A DNA stretch of 13,233 nt, taken from contig JAHZHS010000024.1 of NCBI GenBank assembly GCA_019420135.1, positions 4,624 to 17,856 of the forward strand, in the 5' to 3' direction. Within the stretch, counting starts at the first letter, position 1. The number at the start of each line of letters is the position of its first letter. The stretch is from Oscillospiraceae bacterium. Its GTDB lineage: Bacteria > Bacillota > Clostridia > Oscillospirales > Ruminococcaceae. Positions 1 through 5,760 of the stretch are shown one piece after another. A model generated the notes under the pieces. The model ran no database searches and was not told the origin of the DNA. It saw only the letters and a program-made list of their open reading frames with translations. Position numbers and translations under genes: made by a program.

Positions 1-4
1 GGTG

Positions 5-13
5 TGGTATAGT
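5..13 (+). promoter_or_regulatory. Extended -10 promoter element for the PH-like/Ntn hydrolase pair
   Basis: The sequence TGGTATAGT contains a TATAGT -10 hexamer (8-13) with a TG extension. It is the same extended -10 as the one before pheA. The -35 would lie before the window start, so it cannot be checked. Transcription would begin around position 20, leaving a leader of about 30 nt before the AAGGAGG site and ATG at 52. Confidence 0.6.
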
Positions 14-51
14 AAAGCAAAACCGATCCGCTCGATGCAAGGAGGCAAACG

Positions 52-471
52 ATGGAAGAAAAGAAGGCTGCTCCCGCCGCGGAAAATCTGTGGAAAGACC
101 GCCGGCATATCCTGTGGTTTCCCTGGACCTTTGACGTGTACCGCATTGCCAACGGCCGCATCTACACCCAGCGCGGCCTGATCAACTGCGAGGAAAACGA
201 GTGCATGATCTATCGTGTGCTGGACATTTCCCTCAAGCGCACGCTGCTCAACCGAATCTGCGGCACCGGCACCATCATCCTGCGCACCAAGGACGCCTCC
301 GACAGCATCCTGACCATCCGGAATGTCAAGAACAGCCAGCAGGTCAAGGACATGATCAGCGAGCTGGTAGAGCAGGCGCGCCGGGACAACGGCCTGCTGG
401 GCCGGGAGATGTTCGGCGCGGGCGGCGGACATATGGATGGGGTCTACCGGGACACCATCGATGAAGAATAA
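52..471 (+). CDS. Soluble bacterial PH-like domain protein (bPH2/DUF304-like)
   Basis: This 139-residue protein starts at an ATG 6 nt after a consensus AAGGAGG (39-45). The stretch around residues 20-115 reads like a bacterial pleckstrin-homology-like fold: an opening 'Y.I.NGRIYTQRGLI' pattern, a run of alternating hydrophobic strands, the turn 'GTGTIIL' near residues 72-78, and a C-terminal amphipathic helix around 'VKDMISELVEQAR'. Many bPH2 proteins have two membrane helices before this domain; none is seen here, so the protein is probably cytosolic. The first 18 residues are charged and Ala/Pro-rich, and the last 20 are Gly/Asp-rich and probably disordered. It sits 13 bp upstream of the proteasome-like gene in one transcription unit. 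Its ligand or partner is unknown. The fold call is from pattern recognition only. Confidence 0.65.
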   Translation: MEEKKAAPAAENLWKDRRHILWFPWTFDVYRIANGRIYTQRGLINCEENECMIYRVLDISLKRTLLNRICGTGTIILRTKDASDSILTIRNVKNSQQVKDMISELVEQARRDNGLLGREMFGAGGGHMDGVYRDTIDEE

Positions 472-477
472 GGGAGG
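472..477 (+). promoter_or_regulatory. Shine-Dalgarno site that fixes the start of the Ntn-like gene
   Basis: GGGAGG lies directly after the TAA stop of the PH-like gene (469-471) and 7 nt before the ATG at 485. Earlier in-frame ATGs at 437 and 461 lie inside the PH-like gene and have no comparable site. The choice matters because the ATG at 485 makes residue 2 a serine that Met removal would expose. Confidence 0.75.
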
Positions 478-484
478 AACCAAT

Positions 485-1066
485 ATGAGTGCGATCCTGG
501 CCGTATGCGGCGAGAATTTTTGCGCCATGGCCAGTGACGGGCGCATGGTGGAGGAGCCGGTGCAGGGGGACAAACCCAACATCCTGACCGAGGAACTGCC
601 CAAACTGCGCAAGGTCAACCGGAATGTCTGCGTGGGCTTTGCGGGGGATACCCTGGCCGCTGTGCGTATTGTCAACGCCCTGGACGAGTACAATGTCCAG
701 TATCTGACCTTTGAAAAGATCCTCAAGATCCTGCGGGACCGCGCCCGGGAGACCGAGGCTCTGCCTCTGGGCATCCGCTTCCTGGTAGGGGGCCGGGGCC
801 GCAAGGGCGGCTTCCAGATGGCCACCCTGGGCAGCGACAACCACTATGAGCCGGACATCCGCCCCGCCCAGCCGGGGGCCTACCTCATCGAGGGGGCCAG
901 CGCCCACACCGAGATCGGCCCCATGCTGGAGCAGTACCTGCGGGGCAGTGTGGAGAACTGGCGCTCGCTGGACGACGTGGCCGCCGCCATGGATGCCTGC
1001 ATCCAGGCCCTGGCCAAGGAGGACGGGACGGTCAACACCAAACTCTACCGCCAGCTCATCCTGTGA
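485..1066 (+). CDS. Solo proteasome-beta/HslV-like Ntn hydrolase homologue
   Basis: This 193-residue protein has the length of an HslV/proteasome-beta subunit. Its N-terminus after Met1 (SAILAVCGENFCAMASDGR) aligns without gaps to the HslV pattern of T1, AV at 5-6 and D17. Ser2 occupies the Thr1 position and Asp18 the Asp17 position. Further on, 'KLRKV..NVCVGFAGDT' (residues 40-56) matches HslV 'KVRRL...VIAGFAGGT' with one gap, placing Lys40 at catalytic Lys33. A later 'YLIEGASAHTEIGPMLEQYL' segment resembles the GSG-containing turn and helix of the fold. Met aminopeptidase normally removes Met before Ser, and Ser can serve as an Ntn nucleophile, so activity is plausible but unproven. No HslU-like ATPase or second subunit is present. 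An inactive scaffold is the alternative. The alignment was made by eye from memory of HslV. Confidence 0.7.
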   Translation: MSAILAVCGENFCAMASDGRMVEEPVQGDKPNILTEELPKLRKVNRNVCVGFAGDTLAAVRIVNALDEYNVQYLTFEKILKILRDRARETEALPLGIRFLVGGRGRKGGFQMATLGSDNHYEPDIRPAQPGAYLIEGASAHTEIGPMLEQYLRGSVENWRSLDDVAAAMDACIQALAKEDGTVNTKLYRQLIL

Positions 1067-1084
1067 CGGGAAAAACACAAGGGA

Positions 1085-1118
1085 AAAGGCCCTCTGCCGA
1101 ATGGCAGAGGGCCTTTTT
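1085..1118. terminator. Strong intrinsic terminator between convergent genes
   Basis: A 14-bp perfect stem (1085-1098 with 1103-1116) closes on a GAAT tetraloop and is followed by TTTTT on the plus strand. On the minus strand the same hairpin is followed by a short T run (TTTTCCC). It begins 18 nt after the Ntn-like stop and ends 7 nt before the stop of the convergent C39-like gene, so it probably ends both transcripts, more efficiently in the plus direction. Confidence 0.9.
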
Positions 1119-1125
1119 GCATGGT

Positions 1126-2442
1126 TCAGATGGTCACATCCCCCACCAGCATGCAGCCGGAGGGATCAATGGCGTAGACGGTGTATTTGGTCAGGCTTCC
1201 GGTGGAGTCGGGCAGACGGATGCCGCCGGACTCGGGCCGGACAAAGTGGAACTGTTTGTGGGCGGTGGTGGCGTGGGGGCGCTCCTCCTGGGCGGTCCAG
1301 GCCAGGACGCCGCCGGGGTGTTCCTCGTCGCCGCAGAAGTCGTCGGGCAGCTCGCGGACCTCCCCGGAGAGATAGATGCGGTAGAGGCCCGGCATGTCCC
1401 GCCCGGCCCGGCGCAGGGTCACGCTGGAGCGCCAGGGCCCGCCGTGCTCAGGGGCGGGGACCCGGGGCCGCATGCACAGGGCCAGATTGGTCCAGGCCAC
1501 CAGAAAGTCATCCAGCGGCATGGTGGTCTCGGTTTCAAAGTCGTTGTCGGCGGCCCAGGGGTCGTTGAGCAGGGCGTGAAGCTCCCCATCCACCGTGCCG
1601 AAGCCCCGCAAAGCGGCATAGCGGCGCTCGGGCATGCCGGCGGCCAGCTGGGCGGGAGTGCTGTCCAGCTCCACCACCACACCGTAGCCCGCCCGCAGCT
1701 CGGCCCGGAGATCCCCCAGGTCGGCCCAGCGCACCCAGGCCGGGAACCCCCAGCAGCCCATGGCCGCGGCACCGAAACTCAGATTGGTGCAGCCCCGGCC
1801 GTCCCGCATGGCCAGCACCAGTTCCTCGGGCAGGATGTCGGCGCCCCAACGGTTGGTCAGCCCGGCGATGGCGCAGGCCAGGTCCATCCGGGCCTTCAGG
1901 GCGGGAGCCCGCCGTGCCACCGAGTAGGGCGGCAGATGCAGCCGGGCATTCACCGGCCGTCCGCCTCCGGGAATGACATCCACCCGGTGGACGCTGGCCC
2001 CCAGCAGCGAGACGGAAGGGGTATGCTTGTCGTCCTTGGTATACAGATAAATGCGCATCTGCACATGGGTGGCGATCTTGGAGTCCAGACACAGCCGGTC
2101 GCCGTCCAGGGCCAGGGGCCCACGGGAGGAGGGCGCCGCACTTTCCCGGGCAAGGAAGGGGCTCCATTTGCCGAAGGCCGACCAGGCCGTCCAGTTGCCG
2201 TCCACCATCACCCGGGCCTGGGCCTCCACGGCGGTGCCCGGCGGGGTGAAAGCGTTCCAGCTGGGGCGCAGGGCGTCGAAAGGGGCCAGGGGAATGGCCG
2301 GGCTGGTGTAACAGCCGTAGGGCACATAGCCGCCCTGTACCACGTCCAGCATAATGCGGGAGTTGGCCACCGTCACGTTGTCCAGTTCTCCCCGCATGAA
2401 TTCCTCTGTCTCCTGCAGGAGGAACAAAGTCCGTTTTTCCAT
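1126..2442 (-). CDS. C39-like papain-fold protein, catalytic residues apparently lost
   Basis: This 438-residue protein has no signal peptide. Residues 1-155 form a beta-rich region with the pattern SWNAFTPPGT...V..GNWTAWSAFGKW (61-93), which I recall from the N-terminal domain of peptidase_C39_2-type proteins. Residues 168-320 resemble the C39-like papain fold. Where active members have a CSPT motif before a helix ending in 'NR.G', this protein has MDLACAIAGLTNRWG, putting Asp187 at the Cys position. Where active members have 'GHL.V.RGF', it has ERRYAALRGF, putting Arg274 at the His position. The 'LLNDPWA' aspartate (294) is kept. Residues 330-438 are an unassigned tail. The start is ATG 2442, 8 nt after AGGTG; a TTG directly upstream (2445) is also possible. 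The gene follows the DUF624-like gene by 30 bp. Probably a pseudo-enzyme; role unknown. Confidence 0.6.
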   Translation of the reverse strand: MEKRTLFLLQETEEFMRGELDNVTVANSRIMLDVVQGGYVPYGCYTSPAIPLAPFDALRPSWNAFTPPGTAVEAQARVMVDGNWTAWSAFGKWSPFLARESAAPSSRGPLALDGDRLCLDSKIATHVQMRIYLYTKDDKHTPSVSLLGASVHRVDVIPGGGRPVNARLHLPPYSVARRAPALKARMDLACAIAGLTNRWGADILPEELVLAMRDGRGCTNLSFGAAAMGCWGFPAWVRWADLGDLRAELRAGYGVVVELDSTPAQLAAGMPERRYAALRGFGTVDGELHALLNDPWAADNDFETETTMPLDDFLVAWTNLALCMRPRVPAPEHGGPWRSSVTLRRAGRDMPGLYRIYLSGEVRELPDDFCGDEEHPGGVLAWTAQEERPHATTAHKQFHFVRPESGGIRLPDSTGSLTKYTVYAIDPSGCMLVGDVTI

Positions 2443-2472
2443 CAAGAATTCACCTGCCTAATTCCGGGGTAA

Positions 2473-3294
2473 TCAGTGGTTTTCGCCGGAGCCATAGAAG
2501 GAATTGTTTTCCAGGGAGGCCTTGAGTTCCTCTTCCCGGCGGCGGCTGATCTCCTTTTCCACCGAGAAGGCCTTGTCCAGGGCGGGGTAGATGATCATCA
2601 GCGAGATCAGCCAGGGCAGCCAGAACCCGGTCACCAGCATGGGCAGCAGCGTGAAGGGCAGAAACAGCATAAAGCCGATCCAGTAGACACTCTGGATGAT
2701 GGCCACCGCAAAGGTGCGGGGCAGATACCCCAGGAAAAAGAAAACACAGTTCTTCAAAAATTGCGCCGGGGTCAGCTGTACCAGGGGGATCTGGGCGAAG
2801 GCGTAGGTAAACAGCCCGGCAGCGATGAGGACGCCGGCACCCATGCAGAACCAGACATATCCGGGAACCATCTGCATGGAGGGCAGGATCAGCAGCATGG
2901 ACAGCCAGCAGCCGATAAGAGCGCCGATGAACAGCCCGGGCAGCAGGCTGTCCTTCCAGTTCTGACGCCATGCTTTCTTGTAGTTCTCCCACCAGAAGCC
3001 GGGCTCATCCCGCAGCGCGCGGAGGATGGTGTCCAGCAGCCCGCAGACAAAGGGGGCGCCCGCCACACCGCACAGGATGCCGCCCAGCAGGGTGAACAGG
3101 ATGGAATTTCCGATCAGCCCCAGCGCCGTTACCACAAATCCCGGCAGACAGCCCAGGCAGCACAGCAGGCTTGCCTTGTAAAAGGGCATCAGATCCCGGC
3201 CCAGCAGCTCAAAAAAGCGGGCAGCACCCTTTTTGCGGACAGGGGAGGCATCCTGCTTGGGCGCCTCATACTGGTTGAAAAAGTTGAAAAACAT
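2473..3294 (-). CDS. DUF624/YesL-like polytopic membrane protein
   Basis: This 273-residue protein has about six hydrophobic segments (roughly 38-60, 64-91, 116-138, 146-170, 181-205 and 206-236). An aromatic and basic loop 'FWWENYKKAWRQNWKDS' (100-116) precedes the third segment, a layout typical of DUF624/YesL membrane proteins. The C-terminal 35 residues are charged, coiled-coil-prone and cytoplasmic in character. The ATG at 3294 is chosen because AAGGAGA lies about 9 nt upstream; in-frame sequence reaching further upstream runs into the promoter and is low-quality translation. DUF624 proteins often sit beside carbohydrate-uptake genes, but none is nearby here. It is the first gene of the minus-strand unit and is probably co-transcribed with the C39-like gene. 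Function is unknown. Confidence 0.75.
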   Translation of the reverse strand: MFFNFFNQYEAPKQDASPVRKKGAARFFELLGRDLMPFYKASLLCCLGCLPGFVVTALGLIGNSILFTLLGGILCGVAGAPFVCGLLDTILRALRDEPGFWWENYKKAWRQNWKDSLLPGLFIGALIGCWLSMLLILPSMQMVPGYVWFCMGAGVLIAAGLFTYAFAQIPLVQLTPAQFLKNCVFFFLGYLPRTFAVAIIQSVYWIGFMLFLPFTLLPMLVTGFWLPWLISLMIIYPALDKAFSVEKEISRRREEELKASLENNSFYGSGENH

Positions 3295-3348
3295 AGCGGT
3301 ATTCTCCTTGCAGGGGGCAGCGGTACCCCGGTGTCGTTGTTCCTCTCT

Positions 3349-3377
3349 ATCATATCTGCTTTGGGGACGGCTTGCAA
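3349..3377 (-). promoter_or_regulatory. SigA-type promoter for the DUF624/C39-like unit
   Basis: Read on the minus strand, TTGCAA (3372-3377) and TATGAT (3349-3354) are separated by exactly 17 bp. Transcription would start near 3342, giving a leader of about 48 nt before the ATG at 3294. It is back to back with the plus-strand promoter at 3458-3486. Confidence 0.8.
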
Positions 3378-3457
3378 GCGGGGAATGGGGGGAAAGAGGA
3401 CGGAAGTGCCCCCACATTCGGCAAATAGAAACAAATTGTGAAAGAAAACGCGTCGGC

Positions 3458-3486
3458 GTGACTTTTGTGCGGCGGTATGGTATGAT
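3458..3486 (+). promoter_or_regulatory. Extended -10 promoter for the membrane-anchored protein
   Basis: TGGTATGAT (3478-3486) is an extended -10 with TATGAT as hexamer. A weak -35, GTGACT (3458-3463, 4 of 6 matches to TTGACA), lies 17 bp upstream. A start near 3493 would give a leader of about 33 nt before the ATG at 3526. No repeat or RNA structure is evident in the rest of the 231-bp divergent spacer (3295-3525) apart from the two promoters and the two ribosome binding sites. Confidence 0.7.
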
Positions 3487-3525
3487 AAAACATCAGAAAT
3501 CATCCTGACAAGAGAGGTGTTGACC

Positions 3526-4278
3526 ATGGCCTGGGTGACCAAAAGCAGTGAGGAGCATTACGACGCTCCCCAGGAGCCCCAGCGCGTCTATACCCGCAGC
3601 GAAAAGGCGAAAAACTGGTGGTACTACCACAAGGGGGCGGTGCTCGTCGGGGCCGTCGTCCTGCTCTGTGCGGCGTGGGTGCTGCATGATGTCCTCTCCC
3701 AGGAAACGCCGGACTACCGGGTGGCCTGGGTGGGGCAGGCCAGCCTGTCCGGCGATACTGTGACGGCGCTGCAGGACGCCCTGGCGCAGTACGGCACCGA
3801 CCTGGATGGGGACGGACAGGTTACGGTGCAAATCAACCAGTATATCCTGGACCTGAGCAGCCAGAATGACGATCAGGGCGCGGACCCCTACAACAAGATG
3901 GCCGCTATGACCCGGCTGAGCGCCGATATGTCGGAGGGCGTCAACCAGCTCTATCTGCTGGAGGATCCTGAAAGCTTTGTGGCGACCACCGGAGCCCTGC
4001 TGTATCTGGACGGTTCCCAGCCTGCGGACGGCGCCGCCGACTGGCAGAACATGGTCTACCGCTGGTCGGACTGCCCGGTGCTGGCGGCCCTGGACCTGGA
4101 AAGCGATGCCGTTGCGGCAACCGGGGAGGGGGCGCTCAGCGGCGGGGATCTGCTGGCCGGGGCGTATGTGGGACACTGCGGCGCCTGGAGTGACACCCAG
4201 ATCGAAAACCAGGAGGGCGGCGAGGCGTTCTGGCAGGCGCTGACCGCCGGGGCCCGCTCCATGGAGGAGGCCGGGTGA
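3526..4278 (+). CDS. Single-pass membrane protein of unknown function
   Basis: This 250-residue protein has a cytoplasmic N-terminus of about 36 residues with many charged residues and a WWYYHK sequence next to the membrane. One transmembrane helix follows (about 37-57, GAVLVGAVVLLCAAWVLHDVL), then an acidic extracytoplasmic domain of about 190 residues. There is no lipobox or cleavable signal, so it is probably N-terminally anchored with the C-terminal domain outside. Residues 92-97 (DLDGDG) match the core of an EF-hand-type calcium loop, but only one such loop is visible. The ATG at 3526 follows AGAGAGG (3511-3517) by 8 nt; a GTG at 3517 overlaps that site and is rejected. It overlaps the next small gene by 4 nt. 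I do not recognise a family. Confidence 0.7.
   Translation: MAWVTKSSEEHYDAPQEPQRVYTRSEKAKNWWYYHKGAVLVGAVVLLCAAWVLHDVLSQETPDYRVAWVGQASLSGDTVTALQDALAQYGTDLDGDGQVTVQINQYILDLSSQNDDQGADPYNKMAAMTRLSADMSEGVNQLYLLEDPESFVATTGALLYLDGSQPADGAADWQNMVYRWSDCPVLAALDLESDAVAATGEGALSGGDLLAGAYVGHCGAWSDTQIENQEGGEAFWQALTAGARSMEEAG
4263..4270 (+). promoter_or_regulatory. Shine-Dalgarno site supporting a GTG start
   Basis: GGAGGAGG inside the last codons of the membrane-anchored gene lies 4 nt before the GTG at 4275. That GTG overlaps the upstream TGA (GTGA), an arrangement typical of translational coupling. The same bases also encode Glu-Glu-Ala of the upstream protein, so the match could be coincidental. Confidence 0.5.
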
Positions 4279-4469
4279 CCCCCCGCCTGCCCGCCTGGCT
4301 GGCAAAATGGCTGGGCCGCAGGGAAAACACCGGGCACAGCCCTTCTCCCGCCCGCGGAGAGAAGCTCCCCGGCGGCCCCGCCCTGCCCGACAATCCCTAC
4401 CGCCGTTTTTATACCCCCCAGCGGCGGCTGGAGGACCTGGCGCCCCGCCCGCCCGAACCCAAAAAATAA
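4275..4469 (+). CDS. Small Pro/Arg-rich hypothetical protein
   Basis: This 64-residue reading frame starts with a GTG that overlaps the stop of the membrane-anchored gene by 4 nt and ends 7 nt before the terminator stem. The product is basic and Pro/Arg-rich, with an early amphipathic stretch (LPAWLAKWLGRR) and a later NPYRRFYTPQRRLEDL segment. It has no membrane helix. Position, coupling to the upstream stop and the tight fit before the terminator favour a real gene. The composition is, however, what GC-rich sequence yields by chance, and an alternative frame over 4307-4501 is also open but runs into the terminator. No function can be assigned. Confidence 0.5.
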   Translation: MTPRLPAWLAKWLGRRENTGHSPSPARGEKLPGGPALPDNPYRRFYTPQRRLEDLAPRPPEPKK

Positions 4470-4476
4470 CATCCCG

Positions 4477-4527
4477 CACCCCGCACCGGAGTTGTGCCTG
4501 ACGGCACAGTCCGGTGCGGGGTGTTTT
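4477..4527 (+). terminator. Intrinsic terminator before the aro operon
   Basis: A 14-bp stem (4477-4490 with 4510-4523) encloses a second 6-bp stem (4493-4498 with 4503-4508) on a TGAC loop, and is followed by TTTTG. It separates the membrane-anchored transcript from the aro promoter about 50 bp downstream. Confidence 0.88.
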
Positions 4528-4541
4528 GTCTGCGGGAAAAA

Positions 4542-4570
4542 CCGGCGGATTTTGCCGGGATTTTACCGGC
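4542..4570. promoter_or_regulatory. Candidate operator: tandem repeat and interlocked CCGG dyads
   Basis: GGATTTTGCCGG (4547-4558) is repeated as GGATTTTACCGG (4558-4569), 11 of 12 bases identical with an 11-bp period, close to one helical turn. The same bases form two overlapping 17-bp dyads: CCGGC-N7-GCCGG (4542-4558) and GCCGG-N7-CCGGC (4554-4570). The block ends 6 bp before the -35 hexamer of the pheA promoter. This is a typical position for an activator or repressor site. No binding protein is known from the sequence. Confidence 0.5.
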
Positions 4571-4576
4571 GTGGCC

Positions 4577-4605
4577 TTGAGAAACAGACCGTTTTATGGT
4601 ATAGT
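4577..4605 (+). promoter_or_regulatory. SigA-type promoter of the aromatic amino acid operon
   Basis: TTGAGA (4577-4582), a 17-bp spacer and TATAGT (4600-4605) with a TG extension (TGGTATAGT). The start point would be near 4612, leaving only about 25 nt before the pheA ATG. No leader peptide, T-box or riboswitch fits in that space. Confidence 0.88.
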
Positions 4606-4635
4606 GAATCTGTATATCAATCGGAGGAAACTGCC

Positions 4636-5760
4636 ATGGAACTTTTGGAGCAGGCCCGCGCGGAGATCGACGCCGTCGACGCGCAGATGGCCCAACTGTT
4701 TGAGCGGCGCATGCGTGCGGTGGCGATGGTGGCGCGCAGCAAGGCGGACACCGGCAAACCCATCTTTGACCCGGTACGGGAGCGGGCGGTGATTGAGAAA
4801 AACACCGCCCGCATCACCGACGAGGCCCTGCGCCCCTACTACGAGCGCTTTCTGCAGCAGGCGATGGCCGTCTCCCGGGCCTACCAGCGGGAACTGCTGG
4901 GCCGGGATGCCGTCGCCTACCAGGGGGTGGAGGGCGCCTGGGCGCACATTGCCTCCCGCCGGGTGTTTCCCTTTGCCCGGCAGATGGCCTGCAAGACCTG
5001 GGCCGATGTCTTTGAGGCGGTGAGTACCGGCCGCGCCGAGTTCGGCGTGCTGCCCTTTGAAAACTCCACCGCCGGGGATGTCTCCGCCGTGCTGGATCTC
5101 TTGTACGCCCATCCCGATCTGTCGGTCTGCGGCGTCTACGACCTGCCCATCCGGCAGGATCTCCTGGGGATCCCCGGGTCCACCCTGGCAGGGATCTCCA
5201 CGGTGGTCAGCCATCAGCAGGCATTGAGCCAGAGCGCCCCGTTTTTGCGGGCCCACGGCTTCGAGACCAAGGTCTGGGGCAATACCGCCGACGCCGCCCG
5301 CTATGTCTCCGAGCTGGGCGACCCTGCGGTGGGTGCCGTGGCCTCCGCCGAGACCGCCCGCCTCTACGGGCTGCAGGTGCTGGCCCAGGGCATCAACGAG
5401 GACGGGGACAACACCACCCGCTTTGTGGTCATCACCCGGGGCGGCGACGGGGATGTGCCGGTGCACGAGGGCCAGCGCATCGCCCTGCTCTTCACGGTGG
5501 ATCACAAGCCGGGCAAGCTGGCCCAGGTCATCGAGCGCATCGGCCGTATGGGCTTCAATATGGAGAGCATCAAGAGCCGCCCGCTGCCCCATGTGCAGTT
5601 TGAATACTATTTCTATGTGCAGCTGATCTGCCCGCAGCAGGCGGCGGGGCAAAGCTGCCGCGCACTGCTTCAGGATCTGGAAGCCCCCTGCCGCACCGTG
5701 CGGCTGCTGGGCGTGTTCGACCACGAGACATTGCGGAATGAGGAAGGGGTAACCGTATGA
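4636..5760 (+). CDS. pheA: Bifunctional chorismate mutase-prephenate dehydratase (P-protein)
   Basis: This 374-residue cytosolic enzyme converts chorismate to prephenate and then to phenylpyruvate, the committed route to phenylalanine. Residues 1-88 are an AroQ-type chorismate mutase, an all-helical domain opening LLEQARAEIDAVDAQMAQLFERR. Residues about 92-268 are the prephenate dehydratase domain, with AYQGVEGAWAH (94-104), LPFENSTAG (139-147) and the catalytic-region TRF motif (261-263). Residues about 280-332 are the regulatory ACT domain. The ACT motifs usually written GAL and ESRP read GKL (293-295) and KSRP (313-316) here. The ATG at 4636 is chosen because GGAGG (4623-4627) precedes it and the promoter and terminator occupy the in-frame upstream stretch. 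It is the first gene of the operon; its stop overlaps the aroB start as ATGA. Confidence 0.96.
   Translation: MELLEQARAEIDAVDAQMAQLFERRMRAVAMVARSKADTGKPIFDPVRERAVIEKNTARITDEALRPYYERFLQQAMAVSRAYQRELLGRDAVAYQGVEGAWAHIASRRVFPFARQMACKTWADVFEAVSTGRAEFGVLPFENSTAGDVSAVLDLLYAHPDLSVCGVYDLPIRQDLLGIPGSTLAGISTVVSHQQALSQSAPFLRAHGFETKVWGNTADAARYVSELGDPAVGAVASAETARLYGLQVLAQGINEDGDNTTRFVVITRGGDGDVPVHEGQRIALLFTVDHKPGKLAQVIERIGRMGFNMESIKSRPLPHVQFEYYFYVQLICPQQAAGQSCRALLQDLEAPCRTVRLLGVFDHETLRNEEGVTV

Noticed and set aside
1063..2472. A 469-codon plus-strand open frame opposite the C39-like gene
   Set aside because: It begins within the stop of the Ntn-like gene, includes the terminator hairpin, and gives a Gly/His/Gln-rich product with no fold pattern. 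The minus-strand frame carries recognisable domains and a ribosome site.
3295..3417. N-terminal extension of the DUF624-like protein
   Set aside because: The extension covers the promoter at 3349-3377 and translates to low-quality sequence. The AAGGAGA site precedes the ATG at 3294.
4307..4501. Alternative 64-codon frame overlapping the small GTG-start gene
   Set aside because: It has no ribosome site, runs into the terminator stem and yields only Pro/Arg/Ala-rich sequence.
4492..4635. Upstream in-frame extension of pheA
   Set aside because: This stretch contains the upstream terminator, the repeat block and the promoter. The GGAGG site and the AroQ domain start fit the ATG at 4636.
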